Part shown: in pieces, positions 34,940-47,323 of the stretch
Layout of the letters: each line of letters opens with the position of its first letter
Numbering within the stretch: the stretch's first letter is position 1
Assembly: GCA_963921795.1 (NCBI GenBank)
Contig: OY997643.1
Span: forward strand, 71,447,980-71,511,979
DNA: 64,000 nucleotides
Reading direction: 5' to 3'
Source: Nannobrachium achirus
Lineage: Eukaryota; Chordata; Actinopteri; Myctophiformes; Myctophidae
Program-made: the position numbers and the translations under genes
The notes under the pieces: model-generated
What the model saw: the letters and a program-made list of their open reading frames with translations, nothing else
Told to the model about the DNA's origin: nothing
The model's database searches: none

Positions 34940-36254
34940 AGAGGCCTTTTTTGCTCTGTCCTGTTATTTTACTATTTATAATGAATGTCACTAATACAAT
35001 ACAGGAGAAGGCAGATTTCTGTATATGTAATGTATTTATTTTTAATTGGACATGATAGAAGCAATGCATCCAAACTAATCATTGTAGTATTTAGGACCAC
35101 AATAACAAGGAGTAGTCAGGACTTTATGTTATCATTCTAGCCTAGATGTGATTGTACATTTGTGCACATTTTTGGCTCATAAATTATTATACTTGAACCT
35201 TGAACCAAACTAACCTGACATGATTTAACATAGGTAATCCACTAAGCCTACTAGGTTTTATACTGTGTGATGTGGTGGACATTTCTGTAGATTACGAGTT
35301 GATTGGGCAATATCCATGTCTAGGCCACATATATTGTTATGTTAATATGCTTTAACTACTTAGAAACTGGCACCCATTGGTCATTATCAATTGAATAGGC
35401 TGATATAATGCTCTATTTCCCCTAGAGCAGCTACATAGTCTCAAATAGATAAAATAAATGATAATTGTCTGTTCTGTGAAAGATACGAGTATGTTGTAAC
35501 TGTCTGTCCAATGGCAGCTGTGAGTTAGGTCATGTTTTGTGTTCCTTTAACCTAACTCTTTGAATTAGCTTGGCTCTCTTAACTCATGAATGCAAAAGCA
35601 GTCTTCTAAAGTAACCATAACAATGAATTTGCCTTTTAAATCATGTTAAACCACAAAGCAATAAAACACTTAGCTTCAACTCAAAATAGTAACCTTGACT
35701 TAATGTCTAGTGAACAAATGGACTCTTTAGCAACAAGAAAGGGCACACAATAACTCCACACAACTGAGTTTTATATAGAAATAAATATTTATAGAAAATG
35801 TAAACAGTAAGTATAAATAAATAGATGGATGGATGGATGGATGGATGGATAGATCTCAGAGTCACTTAATGACAATTATAATAATTTGTGAGCCTACACA
35901 CTCACACAGACCCTAAAAGCCAGCGAAATGAAATACTACCTAAGTTAACCTTAACTTGTGTCAGACTTGAATTCAAATGCAAGAGCAGCTTTATATAAAT
36001 GTAGTAGTAGTAGTGTTATGAGAGGGAAGGTGATGTTTGTTCAGACTAGCAGGGACTTAGGTGGGACAGTTAACAAAGCATTATCCAGTTTCTGTCTATT
36101 GTTGATCCCTCCCCCCACCACCACCCTGATTGGTCCATCAGAGTTATTGTGAGTATTTAACATAGCTCTGTTTTAGCTCCATGACACAGTCATGACACAG
36201 TTCCATGTGTGCAAGTTCCTGAGGCTGAACTCTCTTCTGGACTAAAGGTGAAGT

Positions 36255-36331
<77 letters not shown>

Positions 36332-36606
36332 TAGATAGATAGTAAGTAGGTTGATGCACCAATTGATTTAGGTTAGAGTTGTCATATCTAAAAAAGAAGG
36401 TAACATTTGAATTCCCCATCAAAAAATACATACAATAGACATCCAATTTGTTTTTGAGATGGATAGGGTACAATTGGCAATTATAAAATACCAATTGATG
36501 CAGGTTAGAGTTGTCCTATCCCAAAAAGAAATTAATATTTGAATTCTCCATCAAAAAATACATACAATAGACATCCAATTTGTTTTTTAGATGGATGGGG
36601 TACAAT
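34940..36606. repeat. Right inverted arm of foldback element, copy 1
   Basis: Reverse complement of about 31740-33457, with small differences. An example is the segment around CTGTCCTGTTATTTTACTAT at 34957-34976, which matches the left arm near 33420-33440 in inverse. The arm stops at 36606, where exon-bearing sequence of copy 2 begins. Confidence 0.85.
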
Positions 36607-36673
36607 CTTTTATTAGATTGCACGATATATATATATATATATTATATAGATTTTCTTTTCTCCTTTTTTCTAG

Positions 36674-37112
36674 AAGAGACTTTCAGAGGGAAGCAATGCT
36701 CAAAAAGAGGACTGGAATGGCGCTAGCCATGGCACTGTTCACGGCAAATAGGAGGACAAACTTTGTCCAAAAATGCGTGGGCATCGAACTATGGAAACAA
36801 GGCTGCAGTCAAAAGGTCATCAAAACGATGAACCACATGGGTGTGTCTCTGGGAGTCGATTCCACCAGAATGGCCATCGATACGATGCGGATAGGCCATG
36901 ATGACAAAATCAAGGACTGGAAAGAAAAAGCAGAGGTAAGTTATGACATTCACATAATGATCTATAATTATTGTTTGCTTACAATAAACAGCTTCTGTAA
37001 CTCTAACAATCTGCGTAATTCCTGTCATAATTGCATTAATAACTCTATACAGTTCTTTGATTCATGTGTAATACGTGATTATAATTTACGTTACACATGT
37101 CTATCTCTCTCT

Positions 37113-37200
<88 letters not shown>

Positions 37201-37969
37201 GTGAATCCAAATCTAGAAAGGGGGCTAAAAAGGAGGCTATTTGCTACTTCCTACTCTGTGACATGGGACAATGTCCAGGTATGTTGAAAATGCAACACTT
37301 GATGAACTCCTTTCATTTGAAAACCAAATACTCTTTTTTACATGCAAAATTAAATGCATAGCCTAAAGATTTTGTTCTCCAGTTAGATTATTATCTCCTA
37401 AGAAATCATTTATTTTTTATTTTTTGTTTGATTGATAGCTACCAAACCGGTATTTTTGTTAGAACAAAGGCAGGATATATAGGCTTATAAAATAGTCTCA
37501 TAGTCCCTCTTATTGTGCCCAGATACCTGTCCTCTCCAGATACCTGAACTCTACCCATGTTCAGCTTGAATAGATGTGTAATAATGAGTAACTGTAAACA
37601 CCTACAGTATGTTAGTTTTTAAGGCTTTTACCAGCAGTGTTGCATACACCCTTAGCTCACACTCTAGTACAGTTGCTTTATTAGTAGAGTGCAAAGATCA
37701 TTGTGCATTTCATGTTACTTAATACTGACATACTACATGTTTTGCTTGTGTTCCCAAGATGTTTGTGCATGGCAAACACCAGACCAAGGATCATGCAAAT
37801 AAGTTCCTGCTATTTGCCTTGACCTTCGCACACCTAAACAAGGTGAACTTCAGCTACCTACCTGGCGCAGGATGCCGAGCCATTGAGGTCCATCCAAGCA
37901 AACTTCTGCCTACAGTACAGGTGAAATAAATATTTTAATTAATTTTCTATTAATGTTTAATATACAGTC

Positions 37970-38044
<75 letters not shown>

Positions 38045-39303
38045 CAATATATTTTTACCCCTCTATATTTTTAAGGTTTTTGATCGACTGAGAAAACGGA
38101 TGGTGATCTTGGTCATGAGAATTCTGGTTGCTAACCTGACTGCACTGTCCAAGATCAATCAGAGGGTGGAACAGCATATTCCACACGCCTTCACAAAGGA
38201 AATGAACACCAAAAGCAACATTGTAAGTTAAACTTTTCTGATAAAAATATCATGCATATAATAATATAAGTTGAATCAGCAAAATTAAGTCTTTTCATTT
38301 TATGCTTCAAAGGCCAACCTAGGTGTGGTGTCAGCCGACCCCAGCTCAAATGCAGGATGCATTGATATAATGAGGTTCCTACATGAATTTGTGCCTGTGG
38401 TCGATGGGGAGCCGTTGCCCATACTCTGCTGTGGTGATGGTCTAAGTGTGGATCGCATGATAAACTGCAAGCAGATGACGAATGGTGGCCGAACTCCTTG
38501 TCAACGGTTAGATGGACTAATCCCTACACCGCAGGAATTTCACAAGGAGATGTTGCTTCTACAGGTAAATTCTATTAAATTAAAAAATATTTACAGGTGA
38601 TGTGAATGCTTTTTCTGCATGAAATTATAATTAGCTATGCTCTATGTATTGATACTCAGTAGTACACATTATTAAAGACACAGTCTGTGTACTGTCCAAA
38701 ATGTAGTTTTTGCATGCATGCACTTTTTCAGTGACATTAACCTAAGTGCACATTACTAATGTTTGTTTTTCTTACATAAAATAGGACAGTATGGATATAC
38801 TGTATAAACCTGCCAGTGAGTGTGCAAGAGGGACCATTGCACAACTGAAAAACTACTTCAGTCACAGGTCTCTGAAGAAGAACGTGTATGCCAATTTCCA
38901 GCATGCTTGGGACATGATGGAAGTGAGTATCAGTACTGAAATGGAACATCAATGAATTCTATTACTTAAACAGGAAAACCATATCTTATTGCATATATGT
39001 TGATTCAGTAATCTAATGTCATGTATTTCCCCCCTTATCTTTTTTTAAAGTTTTCTACTGCTTCATACGTTACTCTGCTGGCCACAACATTTTGTGACCT
39101 GAGTACGGTAGCAGATGTTCCTGAAAATCTGCCCAATCGGCAGGTTGACCAAGTCATCTGGCTTGAAGACCTTGCCAACAGGATTGTAGACTACTCCTGG
39201 ATGCCTCCCAAACAAGAACAGATTAACCTGGCTGCAGCTTCTGCTGCCAGTCCTGTGCCAAAGTCAGAGAAAGTCTTCTTCCTTCACTGCCACTGCCAAG
39301 AGG
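36674..39303 (+). CDS. DUF6589-like gene, copy 2, exons A-G
   Basis: Exons: A 36674-36935, B 37201-37278, C 37759-37920, D 38076-38222, E 38313-38564, F 38785-38922, G 39051-39303. A encodes the N-terminal part of the domain (TANRRTNFVQKCVGIELW, then GCSQKVIKTMNHMGVSL and WKEKAE), typical of DUF6589-like proteins. B must be read in phase 0 to give ...SYSVTWDNVQ; the longer open frame through the (GT)n array is spurious. The joined A-G reading has no stop. This copy has neither the satellite insertion nor the LINE. Exons upstream of A are missing because the duplication began in that intron. Confidence 0.65.
37116..37198. repeat. (GT)n microsatellite at exon B acceptor, copy 2
   Basis: About 41 GT units directly before the acceptor AG (37199-37200); the copy 1 array at 21555-21609 is shorter. 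Confidence 0.95.
37973..38042. repeat. (CA)n microsatellite in intron C-D, copy 2
   Basis: Pure CA array of about 35 units. The copy 1 equivalent carries CACG interruptions. Confidence 0.95.
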
Positions 39304-39309
39304 GTATTA

Positions 39310-39313
<4 letters not shown>

Positions 39314-39399
<86 letters not shown>
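39314..39399. repeat. (CA)n microsatellite, unoccupied LINE target in copy 2
   Basis: About 42 CA units immediately after exon G. In copy 1 this array holds the LINE at 23723-29826. Confidence 0.95.
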
Positions 39400-39401
<2 letters not shown>

Positions 39402-39491
39402 TGTGGATGTCACTACAAGATGTTTTATGAATTACAACTAAAGAAAAGATCTGTCCATCACTTCCTGTTGTGTTTGCGTGTGTACTTGCAG

Positions 39492-41147
39492 ACAAACAAG
39501 AGCCCATGGGATGAAGTGCTGCAGCAGTCTCTGCGCGATAGGATGGCTTCATCTGTCATGTACCGGTCTTACGGAAGTCCCAGGGAAAGATGAGGACTAC
39601 TTCTGTTCAGAGGAGTGTAGTGAGGACGGGACCTACATGTACTGTACCTGTAAGGAAAGAAAAGGAGGGAAGATGGTACAATGTCAGATGGAAGAAAGAT
39701 GTAAAAAAAACGAATGGTACCACTCAAAATGCCTTTCGCCGTCTGACAGAGTCGATGCACAGGGTATGTTATCCATTAGTTATTCTAAACATTACGTTAT
39801 TTTTATAATACATGATCTTATGTGATTTTATCTGAAAAAGTCATTTTATTGATCATTCTCTACTACAGACAAGTGGTGCTGTTCCGATGAATGTGCAGCT
39901 GATGGCTCAGTGGAGGACTTTGTCCAAAACTACACCAAGACGTTGATGTGGGAGGGACCAGGGGCGGGCTGGCCATCTGGCATACAGGGCATTTGCCCGG
40001 TGGGCTGGTAGGCTAGGGGGCTGGGGGGGGCTGGTGCAAAAAAAAAAAAAGAAAGAAAATAGCCAAAGTTCTGACACATTTTGGCACTAATCATGTTCAT
40101 ACTCCGCTGTTTGGTGGTGAGAACTGTATGTTATACAATTTATGGATTGTGTAGTTGTGTAGTTATCATTTGTTGTCTGTAAAAGTTGTGGTATTAAACA
40201 CCTCGACCGGTAGAGTATCTTCGTGCGCGTTGGTTGTGGGGGCTGGTCTGGCCAAGATGCCAGGGCTGAATTTTAGTCCCAGTCCGTCCCTGGGAGGGAC
40301 TAAACCATCTGGTGAGAAGGGATGCAGTCCGTGAAGGAGATGGTCCAGCGATGGTTGATAGCTTCCAGAAGCCATCCGAATTACTTCACTATTGGCCACC
40401 ACATGCTGACTGGTAAAATATTTCTTATTATCAATTTCATGTTTGTGATGAACATCAATGGAACCAGTGAACTATTTTCTTGCTCGAGTTGACTGCTTAG
40501 TCCTCTGCATCTGTGGATAGCAGTAGGTGTGCATAAGGACGTCATTTTAGAAAGAAATTGGTGTACTTAATAGACATGTAATAACCCAGAAAAACAGTTA
40601 CTCTTCTTTCTTCCCACTCTAGGTTTTTTAAGATGTACCTTACTCTTAATATGTAATCTAAATATGCTGTTTAAGGCAACATGTTCCTTATTCAATACAT
40701 TTATAAAGAAATCAATTACATTTTTTATTTTCTATTGAAAGGAATTGGAGGCTACCTTCCAGAAAATCAGCAAAATGACCTAATCTGGAATCGAGTGGCG
40801 AACATCTCAGGAAGACGAGGGGGAAATGTTGGCCTTGATCTAGTCAATGAATTTCTAAACAATGACTTTAAAGGCAAGTAAATTATTGTGTTATTTATAG
40901 TGCACATAAATAAATTATGCAATATCTAAAATACTATGATTATGTTTAAGGAGGCTGTACAGCCACAGCCAACTACTAAACACGATCAACTGTTATTACA
41001 GAAATGATGAAACGAGCTCATGGAAAGTACACAGATAAGGAGGTCGAAAGGTGTGCAAAAATGGGGGGACCCTTTGGCAAGGATCTAGACAAGCTCCTTA
41101 CCGATGCTGGAGTGGTGTCTTTCGAGGACTCCTGGTGCAGGCGTGAC
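39492..41147 (+). pseudogene. DUF6589-like gene, copy 2, PHD-type and following exons, broken in exon I
   Basis: Exons: H 39492-39763, I 39869-40412 (interrupted), J 40742-40873, K 41002-41147. The PHD-like motifs of H match copy 1, apart from a Leu/Ser change before PSDRVDAQ. Exon I carries a 334-bp hAT MITE (39959-40292). Farther on it lacks 35 bp present in copy 1 (the segment encoding about SWQMDLLQFWGRG), which also shifts the frame. The J-K intron has the same GC-AG form as copy 1. K is interrupted after SWCRRD by the complete foldback element, and its other half is at 46806-47027. This copy cannot encode a full C-terminal region. Confidence 0.7.
39959..40292. mobile_element. hAT-type MITE in exon I of copy 2
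   Basis: 334 bp flanked by the 8-bp duplication GGAGGGAC (39951-39958 and 40293-40300). The ends are CAGGGGCGGGCTGG and, inverted, CAGGGACGGACTGG, the standard hAT-like terminus. Copy 1 has the uninterrupted exon at 30373-30609, so the exact empty site is known. No ORF. Confidence 0.93.
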
Positions 41148-41165
41148 GAGAGACAGCCGCTGGCC

Positions 41166-41448
41166 GCCGCGTCCACGTCCATGGACGCGACCGTGGACGC
41201 GTCCATGGACGCGGCCGCGAAAAAAACGTCCGTGGACGCGAGGCCGCGTCCACGGACGCAAACGGCCGGCCGTCCCGGCCGTGGACGCGACCGTGGACGC
41301 GGCCGTGGACGCAGACGGCCGGGGACGCGGCCGTGGACGCGGCCGTGGACGAGGCCGCGGCCGTGGACGCAAACGGCCGGCCGTGGACGCAAACGGCCGG
41401 CCGTGGACGGGTCCATGGACGAGGTCGCGAAAAAAAGGCAGCGAAAAA
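41166..41448. repeat. GC-rich minisatellite, left arm of complete foldback element
   Basis: Same unit and nearly the same sequence as 31363-31645. Confidence 0.9.
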
Positions 41449-41460
41449 GAAAAAAAAAGG

Positions 41461-41778
41461 TGTCTATTGTATGTATTTTTTGATGGAGAATTCAAATATG
41501 ACCTTCTTTTTTGCATAGGACAACTCTAACCTGCATCAATTGGTATTTTATAATTGCCAATTGTACCCTATCCATCTAAAAAACAAATTGGATGTCTATT
41601 GTATGTATTTTTTGATGGAGAATTCAAATATTACCTTCTTTTTGGGATAGGACAACTCTAACCTGCATCAATTGGTATTTTATAATTGCCAATTGTACCC
41701 TATCCATCTCAAAAACAAATTGGATGTCTATTGTATGTATTTTTTGATGGGGAATTCAAATGTTACCTTCTTTTTTAG
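41461..41778. repeat. 132-bp tandem repeat, left arm, copy 2
   Basis: Counterpart of 31658-31975, with the same 132-bp period (TGTCTATTGTATG at 41461, 41593 and 41725). Confidence 0.85.
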
Positions 41779-41823
41779 ATATGACAACTCTGACCTGCAT
41801 CAATTGGTGCATCAACCTACTTA

Positions 41824-41892
<69 letters not shown>

Positions 41893-43367
41893 CATCTATC
41901 CATCTATCTATCCATCTATTTATTTATACTTCACCTTTAGTCCAGAAGAGAGTTCAGCCTCAGGAACTTGCACACATGGAACTGTGTCATGACTGTGTCA
42001 TGGAGCTAAAACAGAGCCATGTTAAATACTCACAATGACTCTGATGGACCAATCAGGGTGGTGGTGGGGGGAGGGATCAACAATAGACAGAAACTGGATA
42101 ATGCTTTGTTAACTGTCCCACCTAAGTCCCTGCTAGTCTGAACAAACATCACCTTCCCTCTCATAACACTACTACTACTACATTTATATAAAGCTGCTCT
42201 TGCATTTGAATTCAAGTCTGACACAAGTTAAGGTTAACTTAGGTAGTATTTCATTTTGCTGGCTTTTAGGGTCTGTGTGAGTGTGTAGGCTCACAAATTA
42301 TTATAATTGTCATTAAGTGACTCTGAGATCTATCCATCCATCCATCCATCCATCCATCCATCCATTTATTTATACTTACTGTTTACATTTTCTATAAATA
42401 TTTATTTCTATATAAAACTCAGTTGTGTGGAGTTATTGTGTGCCTTTTCTTGTTGCTAAAGAGTCCATTTGTTCACTAGACATTAAGTCAAGGTTACTAT
42501 TTTGAGTTGAAGCTAAGTGTTTTATTGCTTTGTGGTTTAACATGATTTAAAAGGCAAATTCATTGTTATGGTTACTTTAGAAGACTGCTTTTGCATTCAT
42601 GAGTTAAGAGAGCCAAGCTAATTCAAAGAGTTAGGTTAAAGGAACACAAAACATGACCTAACTCACAGCTGCCATTGGACAGACAGTTACAACATACTCT
42701 TATCTTTCACAGAACAGACAATTATCATTTATTTGATCTATTTGAGACTATGTAGCTGCTCTAGGGGAAATAGAGCATTATATCAGCCTATTCAATTGAT
42801 AATGACCAATGGGTGCCAGTTTCTAAGTAGTTAAAGCATATTAACATAACAATATATGTGGCCTAGACATGGACATTGCCCAATCAACTCGTAATCTACA
42901 GAAATGTCCACCACATCACACAGTATAAAACCTAGTAGGCTTAGTGGATTACCTATGTTAAATCATGTCAGGTTAGTTTGGTTCAAGATTCAAGTATAAT
43001 AATTTATGAGACAAAAATGTAAACAGCACAAATGTACAATCACATCTAGGCTAGAATGATAACATAAAGTCCTGACTACTCCTTGTTATTGTGGTCCTAA
43101 ATACTACAATGATTAGTTTGGATGCATTGCTTCTATCATGTCCAATTAAAAATAAATACATTACATACATACAGAAATCTGCCTTCTCCTGTATTGTATT
43201 AGTGACATTCATTATAAATAGTAAAATAACAGGACAGAGCAAAAAAGGCCTCTGTTGTGTCTTTATCTGATCACATGCAATCAGACACTCACACTGCACA
43301 GCAATACTTTATTACAGGCTCAAGGCCCACAGGGTAAGAAGACCATACATTACAAAGATAATAATTA

Positions 43368-44293
<926 letters not shown>

Positions 44294-46057
44294 ACACCTG
44301 ATAAGAGCCAGATTCACACATTGATCAGCATTTAAGTAACATCATCATTATTATTGTTGTTGAGTCTGAAAAGAACAATACAATGTGATAGATCTTTACA
44401 CATCTGACCCATAACATTATTAGCAATTCACATGGTTACTATAATAGGTGAGTCTTCTAGCTTTAAAAAAAAATATATGTCATTAATTCTTTCTCTTACT
44501 AAGTGGAACATCCCACTTCTTAATTGTATATTATTTGGAAAGGGTTGAGTAGCAAAATGTTTGCCATAAATTCAATGCTGAGTTGCATTTGTTTTCCTAC
44601 ATTTCCCCTTCAATGTATTATTACAATGTATTTACTATTTCTTACTTAGGTCTACTTAACTTTGTATTTTTACATTATTATATTGATCAACATTAACACA
44701 TAGTGTGTGTTAGGTTAGGTTAGTTGCAGAGGCCTTTTTTGCAGAGGCCTTTTTTGCTCTGTCCTGTTATTTTACTATTTATAATGAATGTCACTAATAC
44801 AATACAGGAGAAGGCAGATTTCTGTATATGTAATGTATTTATTTTTAATTGGACATGATAGAAGCAATGCATCCAAACTAATCATTGTAGTATTTAGGAC
44901 CACAATAACAAGGAGTAGTCAGGACTTTATGTTATCATTCTAGCCTAGATGTGATTGTACATTTGTGCACATTTTTGGCTCATAAATTATTATACTTGAA
45001 CCTTGAACCAAACTAACCTGACATGATTTAACATAGGTAATCCACTAAGCCTACTAGGTTTTATACTGTGTGATGTGGTGGACATTTCTGTAGATTACGA
45101 GTTGATTGGGCAATATCCATGTCTAGGCCACATATATTGTTATGTTAATATGCTTTAACTACTTAGAAACTGGCACCCATTGGTCATTATCAATTGAATA
45201 GGCTGATATAATGCTCTATTTCCCCTAGAGCAGCTACATAGTCTCAAATAGATAAAATAAATGATAATTGTCTGTTCTGTGAAAGATACGAGTATGTTGT
45301 AACTGTCTGTCCAATGGCAGCTGTGAGTTAGGTCATGTTTTGTGTTCCTTTAACCTAACTCTTTGAATTAGCTTGGCTCTCTTAACTCATGAATGCAAAA
45401 GCAGTCTTCTAAAGTAACCATAACAATGAATTTGCCTTTTAAATCATGTTAAACCACAAAGCAATAAAACACTTAGCTTCAACTCAAAATAGTAACCTTG
45501 ACTTAATGTCTAGTGAACAAATGGACTCTTTAGCAACAAGAAAGGGCACACAATAACTCCACACAACTGAGTTTTATATAGAAATAAATATTTATAGAAA
45601 ATGTAAACAGTAAGTATAAATAAATAGATGGATGGATGGATGGATGGATGGATAGATCTCAGAGTCACTTAATGACAATTATAATAATTTGTGAGCCTAC
45701 ACACTCACACAGACCCTAAAAGCCAGCGAAATGAAATACTACCTAAGTTAACCTTAACTTGTGTCAGACTTGAATTCAAATGCAAGAGCAGCTTTATATA
45801 AATGTAGTAGTAGTAGTGTTATGAGAGGGAAGGTGATGTTTGTTCAGACTAGCAGGGACTTAGGTGGGACAGTTAACAAAGCATTATCCAGTTTCTGTCT
45901 ATTGTTGATCCCTCCCCCCACCACCACCCTGATTGGTCCATCAGAGTTATTGTGAGTATTTAACATAGCTCTGTTTTAGCTCCATGACACAGTCATGACA
46001 CAGTTCCATGTGTGCAAGTTCCTGAGGCTGAACTCTCTTCTGGACTAAAGGTGAAGT

Positions 46058-46150
<93 letters not shown>

Positions 46151-46529
46151 TAGATAGATAGTAAGTAGGTTGATGCACCAATTGATTTAGGTTAGAGTTG
46201 TCATATCTAAAAAAGAAGGTAACATTTGAATTCCCCATCAAAAAATACATACAATAGACATCCAATTTGTTTTTGAGATGGATAGGGTACAATTGGCAAT
46301 TATAAAATACCAATTGATGCAGGTTAGAGTTGTCCTATCCCAAAAAGAAATTAATATTTGAATTCTCCATCAAAAAATACATACAATAGACATCCAATTT
46401 GTTTTTTAGATGGATGGGGTACAATTGGCAATTATAAAATACCAATTGATGCAGGTTAGAGTTGTCCTATGCAAAAAAGAAATATTTGAAATCTCCATCA
46501 AAAAATACATACAATAGCCACCTTTTTTT

Positions 46530-46785
46530 TTCTTTTTCGCTGCCTTTTTTTCGCGGCCTCGTCCATGGACCCGTCCACGGCCGGCCGTTTGCGTCCACGG
46601 CCGGCCGTTTGCGTCCACGGCCGCGGCCTCGTCCACGGCCGCGTCCACGGCCGCGTCCCCGGCCGTCTGCGTCCACGGCCGCGTCCACGGCCGGGACGGC
46701 CGGCCGTTTGCGTCCGTGGACGCGGCCTCGCGTCCACGGACGTTTTTTTCGCGGCCGCGTCCATGGACGTGGACGCGGCGGCCAA
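46530..46785. repeat. GC-rich minisatellite, right arm, inverted
   Basis: Reverse complement of the 41166-41448 array, slightly shorter. It is preceded by an A/T-homopolymer-rich junction (TTTTTTTTTCTTTTTCGC). Its many open frames reflect composition, not coding. Confidence 0.9.
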
Positions 46786-46805
46786 CGGCTCTTGCTGGGC
46801 GTGAC

Positions 46806-47027
46806 AGCCACAAGAAGAGACAGGTAGAAGACATCAAGGCCTTCGTTAAGGAGTATCAATCTGATGACCTTTTCTCCAACATTCCCGGGAGATTCCATGA
46901 AGGACTGAGTAACTTCCGATACAATACCACCGTGGAAAAGCCAATGGAAATGGGGAGGAAGATGAGGAGGCTGGCTGAGGACAGGGACCGCTGGGATGTG
47001 TTTTCTGGTGTTAAACCAGTTTTGTAA
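46806..47027 (+). CDS. DUF6589-like gene, final exon segment
   Basis: After removal of the foldback element and one target duplication, the frame runs from SWCRRD (41147) into SHKKRQVEDIKAFVKEYQ and on to DRWDVFSGVKPVL and the TAA at 47025-47027. Clean restoration of the frame supports both the gene model and the element ends. The 73-aa tail is Lys/Arg/Glu-rich with no domain I recognise. A poly(A) signal AATAAA follows at 47149. Only this copy of the tail is present; copy 1 lost it at the duplication joint. Confidence 0.7.
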   Translation, partial: SHKKRQVEDIKAFVKEYQSDDLFSNIPGRFHEGLSNFRYNTTVEKPMEMGRKMRRLAEDRDRWDVFSGVKPVL

Positions 47028-47106
47028 TGTGCACCAAATTAATGTTGAACTGCATAACATAAATAACTTGCACATTATTGGGGCAAATGAATGATGACAA
47101 AAGCAG

Positions 47107-47112
47107 TTTATT
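47107..47112 (-). terminator. Poly(A) signal for the RecQ-like gene
   Basis: TTTATT on the plus strand reads AATAAA on the minus strand, about 215 bp after the RecQ stop. It lies beyond the plus-strand signal at 47149, so the two 3' UTRs should overlap. Confidence 0.55.
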
Positions 47113-47148
47113 TGGATGAGACAAAAGAAAATTGGAATATACAATTCA

Positions 47149-47154
47149 AATAAA
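47149..47154 (+). terminator. Poly(A) signal for the DUF6589/PHD gene
   Basis: AATAAA 122 bp after the TAA at 47027. Confidence 0.55.
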
Positions 47155-47323
47155 CAGTATATACAAATATTTGGCTATTATTTACATCTTAATTACATTC
47201 AGTATCTTTCAATAATGTTACTTTGTGAGCTTCTTGTTGCAACACGAACAGCAACCCTCCCGTTCACAAGCATTTTTGAAGTCACCCATTCCGTTAATGT
47301 GTAAGTACTGGAGTACACTTTTC

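Noticed and set aside
36591-37361. A single long 256-codon frame from exon A through the (GT)n array into exon B
   Set aside because: Splice sites at 36935 and 37201 and the phase-0 reading of exon B (ending TWDNVQ) fit the protein family better; the Cys-Val run is the GT array.
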